From positions 1-64,000 of the forward strand of contig JAWZYV010012526.1 of NCBI GenBank assembly GCA_038373885.1: DNA of 64,000 nt, given 5' to 3'. Under the pieces are notes generated by a model. That model was not told the DNA's origin, did no database searches, and was given only the letters and a program-made list of their open reading frames with translations. Each line of letters begins with the position of its first letter. The first letter of the stretch is position 1. The translations under genes were made by a program, and so were the position numbers. Positions 1-8,925 of this stretch are shown here, piece after piece. This stretch comes from Cheiracanthium punctorium (taxonomy: Eukaryota; Arthropoda; Arachnida; Araneae; Cheiracanthiidae).

Positions 1-284
1 TTAATGTGTTGTTTCTACGGTGCTAGGTTGACATTGAATGTGGCACTAATAATGGTGACAATTCAACTGTCATCCCAAAAAACCGTTGCATGTTTTCATA
101 GAGATGTCCTACTATTTTGGCTCAAAACCTGGATGATCTTGAAATGTGAACTGCAAAATTATCTGAAGTCTGCATTTATAACTTCCAGTACTCCGAGAAA
201 AAATAAAGCATATATTTTTTTCTAATGTTATTTCTTTAATAAATGGGTATAAAAAATGATTAGGCATAAAAAAATATCAATTAA
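1..284. other. AT-rich stretch, nothing recognised
   Basis: The frame from 4 to 225 has no recognisable motif and low complexity at its end. I see no gene, tRNA or terminal repeat here. Confidence 0.5.
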
Positions 285-810
285 TTTTTATTTTCTGCAC
301 ATCACATTCATTGGGATGCATTACTAAGTCACATGCAGCGGAATGAAAACATTTTTTTTTTTTAATCAACATAGTGCTAATAGTAATACATTTTAATAGT
401 AGTAAAAATTATTGACAGCTTTTTCCTGATTAAAAAATTACGTAAAATTTAACATTTAGTTCTATGAAAACTCTTAAAATAATTTTTTTCTGCACTTGGG
501 TCATTCCAAAATTAAAGCACTCTTTTATGCCCCCAACATTTTCTGAATTTTTATTTTCTGCACATCACATTCCCTGGAATGCATTACTAAATCACATGCA
601 GCGGAAAGAAAACATTTTTTTAAAATCAACATAGTGCTAATAGTAATACATTTTAATAGTAGTAAAAAATATTGACAGCTTTTTCCTGATTAAAAAAAAA
701 TACGTAAAATTTAACATTTAGTTTTATGAAAATTCTTAAAAGAATTTTTTTTCTGCACTTGGGTCATTCCAAAATTAAAGAACCCTTTTATGCCCCCAAC
801 ATTTTCTGAT
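285..810. repeat. tandem duplication, about 263-bp unit, two copies
   Basis: The stretch starting TTTTTATTTTCTGCACATCA at 285 restarts at 548, and both copies run to the same phrase ending CCCCCAACATTTTCTGA. The copies differ by scattered substitutions and small A/T-run indels. Each unit contains GGGTCATTCCAAAATTAAAG, whose reverse complement recurs near 2050-2073. This is a local segmental duplication with no coding potential. Confidence 0.85.
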
Positions 811-2073
811 GTTATATTTCCCATAAATTTGCCCCAAACTCAAATTTAAACATCCAACAAGATTCTGCAGATACATTACTATTCTTACATAATTATTAAA
901 TTTGGGATTTCTTGTATTTTTTGTTCTTTAAATAGGTTTATTGAACATTGTGGGCAGTGAAAAGCCTTGTCCCCTCAAGATATTTCGTTTTATGAAAGAT
1001 TATTAAGAAGTTATATTATGAAAGATTATACCTAACTGTTTAAAATATAGCAACCTTTTCTATTTTTCATTTTATAATGTAAATGCCTCGGTCTCCCCCA
1101 ATATTTGTCTCCTGCGTTACTCATACTTTTTTGTTGATATTATGACAAGAATTTTTCCGTTAAAAGTTTGCAACAGTAGTTACCTATACACCTTAAAGTA
1201 CTGTCATTCAGCACAGGAAGTCATTTTGTCTAAAGTTGAATTTAGAAGAATTTATTATAGAACATAAGTGATTTTTTAAGGTGGTGTGCTTTTACTGTGT
1301 CTTCTGCTTTACTCTTGATTTTTATTGATAATTAATTGTAATTTTAATTTATCAATTTTTGAAGTATAAATATCAGTGAAATGAAACAAACCATGTCGTT
1401 TAATATTATTTCTATAAAAATATAAACACAATGTTGAATTTTCATTTCATTTTTCCCCTGCGTTACCGTGGTATTGGTAACACAGTTTAATCTAAGTTTT
1501 AAAATGAAAGGAGACCGCGTATTCTATTAGTTAGGTGTACATGTTGATGTCTACGAGAAATAGATTAGTAAAATCTGATTTCTGAGGTTGTTACATTCTT
1601 GTTGTTTTATAAACATTTGTCCCATTTGTGATTTTACTCCCTGTGTTACTTAGTCCCCCGTATAACTAACATTTCTTTTCTTTTATCTTTGTCTCCACCA
1701 ATAGAAAAACGAACTTTTATAAAAAAGAAATCAATAAATCCAATAGAACGTTTGTATGGTAGGTGTCACTATAATTTTACAACGTTACTGCTTTACGTAA
1801 ATCATATAGTGTTAAATATTGAGAAACACCTTAAACGGTAGGACAGGAGACATAATATGCCAATATCTCAGGAGAAAATAAATTAATAAAAATAATTATC
1901 ATGTCACAAATAGGAAGTATATTGACATCAAAATGCTAACATGGTAAAAGTATTTATTTACTTGCATAAGAAAGAATGGAGTGATCATTTAAAACTTAGT
2001 AAAGCAGGGGACATTTTATCGTCAAACGTTTTTTTTTTCCCTTTCAAAAGGGTGCTTCAATTTTGGAATGACC
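498..2073. repeat. possible decayed inverted-repeat element
   Basis: GGGTCATTCCAAAATTAAAG occurs at 498 and 761 and returns inverted at 2050-2073. Between them there is no gene, only AT-rich DNA in which a phrase close to CCTGCGTTAC recurs near 1110, 1456 and 1634. This looks like an old DNA transposon whose left end was duplicated with its flank. No target duplication was found, so the boundaries are uncertain. Confidence 0.35.
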
Positions 2074-2299
2074 ACCCTTATTGACTAACTAAAGAACACA
2101 CACCCCCACAGTTATCTACCATATTTATTTGTTATATAAGTATTAAAACATCTGAAATTGTTAAAAAGAAAGACCGTGCTTAAACAAAAAGATGTTTAGT
2201 TTCTTTTTTGTTCTTAAAGTAAAAGAACTTGGATACCGTTGATAAATTAAGACCCAAATGGATGTTGGGCAAACTAAATGGACAAATATTTCATTTTTT

Positions 2300-2660
2300 A
2301 ACACGCTTTATTAGCTTCACCTGTATGTATGTTTGTATGTTTGTATGCTTGTATGTTTGTAACCGACTCCTTTGAACTCGATTTTGACTAATTTTAAACG
2401 GTCAGAGTTAATTTAAACTTTGCAGATATATCAAGGATCGATGACAATACAATAATTTGATAAGTTTATCCCATTATCCTGATTTCAACACGCTTTTATA
2501 TTTATTAGCTTTACCTGTATGTATGTTTGTAACCGACTCCTTTGAACTCAAATATGGCACACTTTAAACGGTCAGATTTAATTTAAACTTTGTACATTTA
2601 TGAAGAACCGGTGACAATAAAATAATTTTATAAATTTATCTCATTATCCTGATCAGGATC
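2300..2660. repeat. two tandem copies of a 170-190-bp repeat
   Basis: Copies begin with AACACGCTTT at 2300 and 2487 and share TGTAACCGACTCCTTTGAAC, a TTTAAACGGTCAGA block and a final TTATCCTGAT. The first copy carries an expanded TGTATGTT run. A third fragment, AACACGCTTTTATT, appears at about 2908 beyond the tRNA. No coding capacity is seen. Confidence 0.8.
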
Positions 2661-2751
2661 GCCAGGATTAAATAATTTCCTCATTTCTTATCCTGATTGA
2701 AAGTAGAACACTTCCAAAGATTACAATCTTAAGAAAACCTTTTTTACTGTG

Positions 2752-2823
2752 GCCGTGATCGTATAGTGGTTAGTACATTGCGTTGTGGCCGCAATAACCT
2801 AGGTTCGAATCCTGGGCACGGCG
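2752..2823 (+). tRNA. tRNA-His (anticodon GTG)
   Basis: The 72-nt cloverleaf folds cleanly. The D stem is GTA/TAC. The anticodon stem TTGCG/CGCAA encloses loop TTGTGGC with anticodon GTG at 2785-2787. The T arm is CTAGG-TTCGAAT-CCTGG, and the acceptor is GCCGTGA with GCACGGC. The internal B box GGTTCGAATCC is at 2802-2812, and a T5 run at 2833-2837 could terminate RNA polymerase III. Compared with the usual arthropod tRNA-His, the D and anticodon stems have changed on both sides, keeping pairing, which suggests a maintained gene. The one defect is an A-G mismatch at the last acceptor pair. The genomic base before position 1 is G. A tRNA-derived repeat cannot be fully excluded. Confidence 0.85.
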
Positions 2824-2999
2824 ATATTCTAATTTTTACAAAATGTCGTGATCCATCACATTATGGAAGAGTTGAGTACAAGAACATGTTAAGGCCATTC
2901 TTTTTAACACGCTTTTATTTGTTGATTAGAGACCTATTTTTCCTTTTTAGTGAGGAAGGTAGCATTTAACTGCAGGCTGATTAATACTTTGGTGCACAG

Positions 3000-3154
3000 C
3001 AGGGGCGTAGTAAGAGGGGGGGCTCAGGGGGCTGCTCCCCCCCCAAATGGGACCCTTTACTTAGCTTACAATTTGATATTTAGCTTACAATTGAACTTTA
3101 GCTTTAAATTGGATACCCAGCCCACCCCGAAATAAAATCCTGGCTACGCCACTA
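3000..3154. mobile_element. hAT-type MITE with 8-bp target duplication
   Basis: The element starts CAGGGGCGTAG and ends CTGGCTACGCCACTA, imperfect inverted ends of the YAGNGGCGTAGCC type. It is flanked on both sides by GTGCACAG (2992-2999 and 3155-3162). The body is only G- and C-runs, with no transposase. It is non-autonomous and relatives lie near 31.7 and 33.6 kb. Confidence 0.88.
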
Positions 3155-3319
3155 GTGCACAGTGAAAATAAATTATCTCAGAGTTTGTACTTTCCAACTT
3201 AGTGTTCCTTAGTGTCTTATGAGAGATATCGAAAATTAAAAATAAATTTTAAATACATACAGTTTAACAAAAACTAAAAAACACACTTTTATAGCAAATC
3301 GAACTAAAAAGTGAAAAAT

Positions 3320-3661
3320 AAAAATATAGTTTAAAAAACCAAAAAACACGTTTTAGTGATAAATTGAACTAACTAAAAAGCGAAAAATAATTCTTAATAT
3401 AGAAATAAATGAATGAACGAAAAATAGTATTATTGTGAAAAAAGCGTGAGGTGCTCCCTATATCAGTTCTAGAGAATATTCGATCGGTACGATAGTACAA
3501 AAATGATACAAAAAATATAGCACAAAGCGCCCCACGCTTTTTTCACAATAATACTATTTTTCGTGCATTCATTTATTTCTATATTAAGAATTATTTTTCG
3601 CTTTTTAGTTAGTTCAATTTATCACTAAAGCGTGTTTTTTGGTTTTTTAAACTATATTTTT
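3320..3661. repeat. long foldback (about 137-bp arms)
   Basis: The left arm (3320-3457) reappears as its near-perfect reverse complement at 3526-3661, leaving a spacer of about 68 bp. The arms include ACTAACTAAAAAGCGAAAAA and TAGTATTATTGTGAAAAAAG. Such arms would form a hairpin in RNA or cruciform in DNA. No target duplication was identified; it is probably a foldback MITE. Confidence 0.85.
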
Positions 3662-4179
3662 TTATTTTATTGAAACAACTTTTGTAGATAAAAGGTGATG
3701 ATTTTAAATAGAATAAATATTAAATTAACGCCTTAACTGTTTCATTTCCCCCCCCCCCCCCCAGAATTTGGTCCCAAAAATGTCACATTTTTTATTGCAT
3801 TATTTTGTTCATTTTACATTTTAAAGTAAAGATATGTTATTAAAATTAACATTTCTAATATTTTTAAGCATTTATTACAACTTTTTTTCTTTAATGAAAA
3901 TAATCTATTTTCCCTGCAAGTTGCTTTTTTTCCCCTACATGATAACGCCAAACAAGGAAGTCACATTTACAAGTAAAATAGTACAATTACTTTATTTTCT
4001 ATTACAATTACTTTATTTTCGATTACAATTCAATTGTTTTCTTACAAAAAATCTACACGAATAATTTGTTACTAAAAATGGAAAAGATACGGGCGAAAAT
4101 GTGAAAGCCAAATTGAAATCAGATTGCCCGTACGGCGTACGGGCAAATCAGTAAAGGCCCGATAGCCGCACCCGTACGG

Positions 4180-4901
4180 CAGAGATGAGACGGGCTCAGC
4201 CCGAGCCCGAAAGCCCGAGCCCGAGCCCGAGCCCGGGCCCGAACCGGGCTCGGGCTCTGTAATTCGCAATTGCGTACGGGCTCGGGCTCGTGAAAAATTT
4301 CTCCTTTATTGAACATACTCCTTGAAACAGATTTTAAAAAGTGATTCATGAGGAAAATAAAAGTACAGTCAACTCCGGTTATAGTTAACCTCTGGGGACC
4401 ATCCAATTTCGTCCACTCTATCCGAAGTTCACTAAAACCCAGGTGTCTTCATGATGGATAGAGATACTGTGTGTGAATCGGGACTAATGGTTTGCGTTCA
4501 CTATGTCCGATGGTTCACTATAACCGGAGTTGGCTGTACTTATAAAAAAAAATAGCGGCACTGGCGCCTAGAAGGTGCGTTAAGCTCTTTGGATATTTCA
4601 GAACGGCGGCTTATATTGATTAGTTAGTCATGAGATCCAACATTATTTGATAAACATATGGATAAATAAAGAATTAGAAAGTGCATTGAGAGTTTGCAAC
4701 TCTATTTGTCTTTAATTTGCACAAACGGCAAAATTCATTGTATTCTATCAATGAAGTAATTGGATTTTTTTTTTTTTTTTTACCTTTAACTGAAATTTCG
4801 GGCTCGGGCGGGCTCGGGCTCCGACTTAAATAATATTGCTCGGGCTCGAATTAAAATTCCTCGGGCTCGGGCTTCAAAAAATGAGCCCGAACTCATCTCT
4901 A
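4180..4901. mobile_element. non-autonomous hAT element rich in GGGCTC repeats
   Basis: The left end is CAGAGATGAG and the right end CTCATCTCTA, the hAT terminal pattern. The exact 8-bp duplication CCGTACGG flanks it (4172-4179 and 4902-4909). Both sub-terminal regions consist of repeated GGGCTC/GAGCCC hexamers (about 4190-4290 and 4798-4890) that can pair with each other. A pogo-like MITE at 4366-4536 sits inside. Short open frames here are only translations of the hexamer repeat. Confidence 0.88.
4366..4536. mobile_element. pogo-like MITE (TA duplication)
   Basis: Perfectly matching ends, CAGTCAACTCCGGTTATAGT on the left and its complement ACTATAACCGGAGTTG-GCTG (one-base difference) on the right, are bounded by TA at 4364-4365 and 4537-4538. 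Length is 171 bp with no coding. Terminal CAGT and TA target are typical of pogo/Tigger relatives. It lies inside the hAT element and is therefore younger. Confidence 0.85.
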
Positions 4902-5252
4902 CCGTACGGTATACCGGCAAAACGGGGAAGGAGTTTTACTTTCAGATTATTTTTGGCTTTTACATTACAAAGTTAACAAAGTTCGCATGAAAAGTACGTA
5001 AGCGTTTTCATTTCAACGGTTCGTAAGTTCAATTATTGTTATTATCTGATAACGGGAATGCGCAGATGTTATACAGGGCCGGTTCCATAGGGTCAGGGGG
5101 TGTCCCCCCCCTAACCTTATGAAAAAGTACTATTGTTCGCAAAATCGTCAGTTGCCAAAGGACTGTCGGCAAATTTGAGCTTTAACCACCAATCTGCTAA
5201 GTGTTCAGTGTATAAATTACCAGTTCTGCCGAAAGTTTATTATAAGTTATAC

Positions 5253-5684
5253 CATAGGTTCCTGACCTTTTTTGAACTGGTGCCTGCTTTTCTAGTGAAT
5301 ATTTCAATACCGCCCCCCTCCCACTCCAGAGAAACAAGAGCGTACATAATGCATGGTGGAAACAAGAATTAAATTTAGGCAGGGGTTTTGATGATATGAA
5401 GTAATAGATAATAAACTATTGCTTTCTACATAAATAAATTGACAGTTTCAGAGAACAATCAAAACGCATATTTAATTATATTAAAAAGTATTTTTATTAA
5501 AATTTATTTTTATTAAAATATTATCAGCGTAATTTTTAAGTCTTTTTTAGACTATATTTGGTTAATCTTCCCATACCCCTCCGTGCCATATCAACGCCCC
5601 CTAATTTCTCTGGGCTTTTAACTGCCCCCCTGAAAGCCCCAAACGCCCACAAGGGGGCGTTATCACCCACGTTGGGAACCTATG
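5253..5684. mobile_element. hAT-type MITE in an older hAT remnant
   Basis: Ends CATAGGTTCC and GGAACCTATG face each other, with sub-terminal blocks of CCCCCC. Flanks AGTTATAC (5245-5252) and GGTTATAC (5685-5692) match at seven of eight bases. The host DNA is itself hAT-like: a CAGGGCCGGTTCC end lies at about 5083 and a hAT transposase fragment resumes at 5725. No transposase is encoded in the insert. Confidence 0.75.
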
Positions 5685-5724
5685 GGTTATACTATATCAT
5701 GAACAAAGTCTTGTTACGATTTTC

Positions 5725-5988
5725 ATGCTTTTTGTGCTTGCTAATGTTCTTTTTAGATATGATTCCAGAATAATATCAATTCCTGATGCTGAAACACTTC
5801 AAGCAGAATTTGAAATTTTGGCTGACAATTGTTCAAATGCAAGAAGTCTCGAAGAAATCGTGTTGAAACGAATTAGAGGGCATCATTCCAAAAGCAAATT
5901 CTGTGATTGTGGCACTACTCCTGTGACAGTGTCAACAAATGAACGATCTTTCAGTCAACTCAGTTTTATAATGAATCCACTAAGATGA
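5725..5988 (+). pseudogene. hAT transposase C-terminal fragment
   Basis: The 87-residue frame ends with PVTVSTNERSFSQLSFIMN, matching the conserved hAT dimerisation region (typically V-x-x-x-ERSFSxLKxIKxxLRS). The preceding DAETLQAEFEIL-like helices also fit the end of ZMYM1/TTF-type hAT proteins. Frame closes at 5988 just after NPLR, and similar residues (SSTGDDKKQ) continue past the stop. The N-terminal 500 or more residues are missing. It is a dead relic, interrupted upstream by the MITE at 5253-5684. Confidence 0.75.
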
Positions 5989-6168
5989 AGTACTGGAGAT
6001 GACAAGAAACAGAAATAGGGAAACGGACAATGAACCAACTTCAAGAGGAGACTCCTATCATTTCACATAATTATATTTCAGTGTATGAAAGCGAAAAAGG
6101 ACCCTTTCACGTACTTTCTAAATGCTAAAAAAAAACTATAGTTTTTTGTGAAATGCAGAGAAAAAGTA

Positions 6169-6782
6169 TCAGGTTGTAACGAAAGTTTTCCGCCAGATTT
6201 GCTTGAGTCAGCTCACGCGGTACCCAGCTATTGACCTTATATGTCAAGTTTATGCGATGCTTAGCGCGACTCATGGACATGGCACTAAAGTCTAACTCTT
6301 TTAGCTAGCTCTCGAGTGGATGAATGTTTTATCTTCTTCCACAGATTGTCGTAGGCGGGCCTCATCAGCATCATTAAGGCCTCATCAGCATCATTAAGGC
6401 CTCATCAGCATCAGAGCGCTCTGCTTCTTTAATATCCTAGTCCTGGTTTTTGAACTTTCGGTACCCAATCTTCACAGTGTCATAGGATACAACAGTAGTA
6501 CCTTAAGCTGTACACATGATTCAGTGTCATTCTGTAGCTGACTTTTTGCGACAGAACTGAGAGTAAAGGATGGATCATTCTGGTAGCGTGGGAGTTCCAT
6601 TTCAGACACCTTATACTTAATCATAACGGTATTGTTTTACAGATTTCACAGCACAGTGCTCTAAAACAAGTATTTTCTTTCAAATAACAAGAATCGTTTT
6701 GCAAAATATTGGCAAAGACATCAACGCGAACTGCTTGTGCAGGCAATACTTGGAGTGGCGGAAAACTTTCGTTACAACCTAA
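6169..6782. mobile_element. mariner-like MITE with 24-bp perfect terminal repeats
   Basis: AGGTTGTAACGAAAGTTTTC (plus CGCC) begins at 6171 and its perfect complement ends at 6780. Including one more pair, ends are TCAGGTTG and CAACCTAA, bounded by TA (6167-6168, 6783-6784). TYAGGTTG termini and a TA target suggest mariner. The interior has no transposase frame. Confidence 0.72.
6358..6415. repeat. three tandem copies of a 20-bp unit
   Basis: GGCCTCATCAGCATCATTAA repeats about three times inside the mariner-like MITE; the third copy is cut short. Copies are identical, so the expansion is recent. Confidence 0.9.
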
Positions 6783-6784
6783 TA

Positions 6785-8925
6785 TTAACCAGGTCTAATA
6801 ATAAACAACTTACTAAAGTAAAATTTTCTATTTCGTTACGTTAACTGTTTAAGCTATCGTTATCATTATTTGTATTCATTGAAAAATTTTTGAAAGAGAA
6901 TTAAACTTATATGATGAATTAGACAAGTTTTTTTGTTAGATTAGAACATTTTTTCTACAATGCACTTGAATTCATGTACATCCAGAAAAATTGATTTTCT
7001 GCCTAAAAAGCGTCATTTACTCATGATTGAAGTAACTTGTACTGTTTGAATAAAAAAAGTAATGTTTATATGAAAACCATATACTAATTTCAACATTAAA
7101 AGATAGGAGTAGCGGTGTAAGTAATTCGTTAGCAGGACTGATTGAAGAATTTCGAGATGATTGAATTGCGATTGTTTACAGTTTACACTTTGCTCTTTTG
7201 AAAATGAATACCACAGCCTATTTTACATGCATTCGTTAAAGTAAAAATGACAAGTAAAATTGGTATATATTTTTGAAGGCATATTGATATATATTGTCGG
7301 CAAATTTTGACTTTACACCTCCACCCTCCCCAACATTTTTGCTTAAAACCGGAACTGGATGTATATGCGCTCACAAATTTTGCTAAAAAATCTACTGTAA
7401 AAGTTACTTATTTTCGCGAGCAGTCATTTTTTGAAAATGAAGATGTATCGGTGGTTTCGCGAGCTGAAAATTTCACGAATTTTATGTGAACAGAGTCGAA
7501 ATTTGAACTCCCGAAACGAATGTACCTAAATAAAGAACCCTTTTTGCATAAGGCATTTTAAGAAACTTCCTTTTGTTCGAAAAGTTCGAGCCCCTCCCCA
7601 TTTTGAATGGCTTCAAAGATGCTGGTATAAATTTTGTAAGTGAATGAACTACATTCTATTAATTGTATTATTGTTTTTATATTCAAGAAATAGTTGTAAG
7701 AAATAAAGTTGTCAAGAAAGAGTTTGTAGCTGTGCATTAAATCCTTAAATTCTGGCAAGTGAAACACTTTTGATTTTTTATTATTATTTGTTACCTGGAA
7801 TACGTCCGTCGTTCAGATTATCAGGATTGAAAATGGACCTCTTTCACGAGAGCAATAAATAAATTTTATATCAGTACTTAAATTTCACATTAAGTTAGTA
7901 TTTCAATGATTTTTCATGAACCATGGACCAAGAATATAAATTGAGGAGGAGGATATAGTGTTCTTTGAAGATCATTTTTAAATTGCAAAAAAACATTGGA
8001 ACTAAAAAATTAAAAAAAAACTTTGTAAAAAACACACATAAGATGTTAAAGGTAAGAGGATACGCACGTTTCAACCAAAAATTGTTTTGGCCTTCTTCAG
8101 TCCAAGCCCTTCGTTGCAAGCAACACAGGGAACTCGCCAAACGCAACTACGTTTGCGTGACATAAATAAACCTGTAGGTTTTTCGAAGCTGTAAAAAACA
8201 AGTATGAAAGTGTTTCTTAGAAATTTCCATCGCGGAACCTATCAACTACTACAGCAACTACGTTTGTGTGCCATATACAAACCTCTGTTTATTTCATGCA
8301 CGAACAGGGTCTCCGTCATCGAATTCATTTTGCTTCGGGTTTGATGTTTAACGCTTATGCTAGCGTGGGAAAACCCACTAGTTTGTTAATGTTTGACATA
8401 TGACTTCGATGCAGATTTGATAAAAAGCCTAACATATGTAAAAAATTAAAGAAAAAAAAAAAGCTATGACCGCACAGGAATATGTTGTTTAAAACATCTG
8501 TTAATTTCCTGTTTCAGTTATAAAAGATAGATGGCAGCACTAAGAAATGTTCGCTCTCACAAGACCCAAGTACGTTCCTATTTAATAAATTAAACGAATT
8601 TTTCGGAGTAGAATATTTTTTTATATTCTTTTTAAAGTTTATTGATCACACACGATTTATCACATTTTCACGAGTTTTTTGTCACCCTTCAATTTTATCT
8701 TCCTATTTTTGAATATGAGGGAATTTTTAATCTGTTTCAACGAAGTCTCAGATTTTTAAAACGTCTCCAATATTTCTTAAAATTAACATTCATTAAACTA
8801 ATAAAATTTTCATCGTTAGAGGTAGATCTTTCTAAAATGAAAGCACTAAAATTCACTTGAAGAATTTATTCTTACCAATCGATCAAAAATTTAAAGCATC
8901 TCATCTCAGAGTAACAGTTAAATAT
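6785..8925. other. 2.1 kb without a recognisable gene
   Basis: AT-rich DNA with short frames on both strands, none showing a domain. A diverged repeat copy lies at 8018-8110. A phrase CAACTACGTTTG(C/T)GTG occurs twice (near 8143 and 8263), hinting at a small duplication. Nothing else is supported. Confidence 0.5.
8018..8110 (-). repeat. diverged copy of the CTGAAGAAG...GAAACG repeat
   Basis: Read on the minus strand it carries CTGAAGAAGGCCAAAA, a loop, TTTTGGTT and GAAACGTGCG, then TATGTGTGTTTTTTACAAAG. The same order occurs in the foldback at 16485-16800 and at 34211-34408. The internal hairpin is kept with different bases (GGCCAAAA/TTTTGGTT here, GACCGAA/TTCGGTC there). Confidence 0.65.

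Larger units (their letters stand above)
4096..4967. mobile_element. outer MITE-like inverted repeat split by a hAT element
   Basis: AATGTGAAAGCCAAA near 4096 and its counterpart TTTGGCTTTTACATT near 4952 face each other across the hAT element at 4180-4901. They read as the two ends of an older small transposon whose centre took the hAT insertion. The inverted ends are only about 15 bp and no outer target duplication was confirmed. Confidence 0.45.

Noticed and set aside
4072..4406. Arginine/alanine/proline-rich proteins on the minus strand
   Set aside because: They are translations of GGGCTC hexamer arrays in a hAT element.
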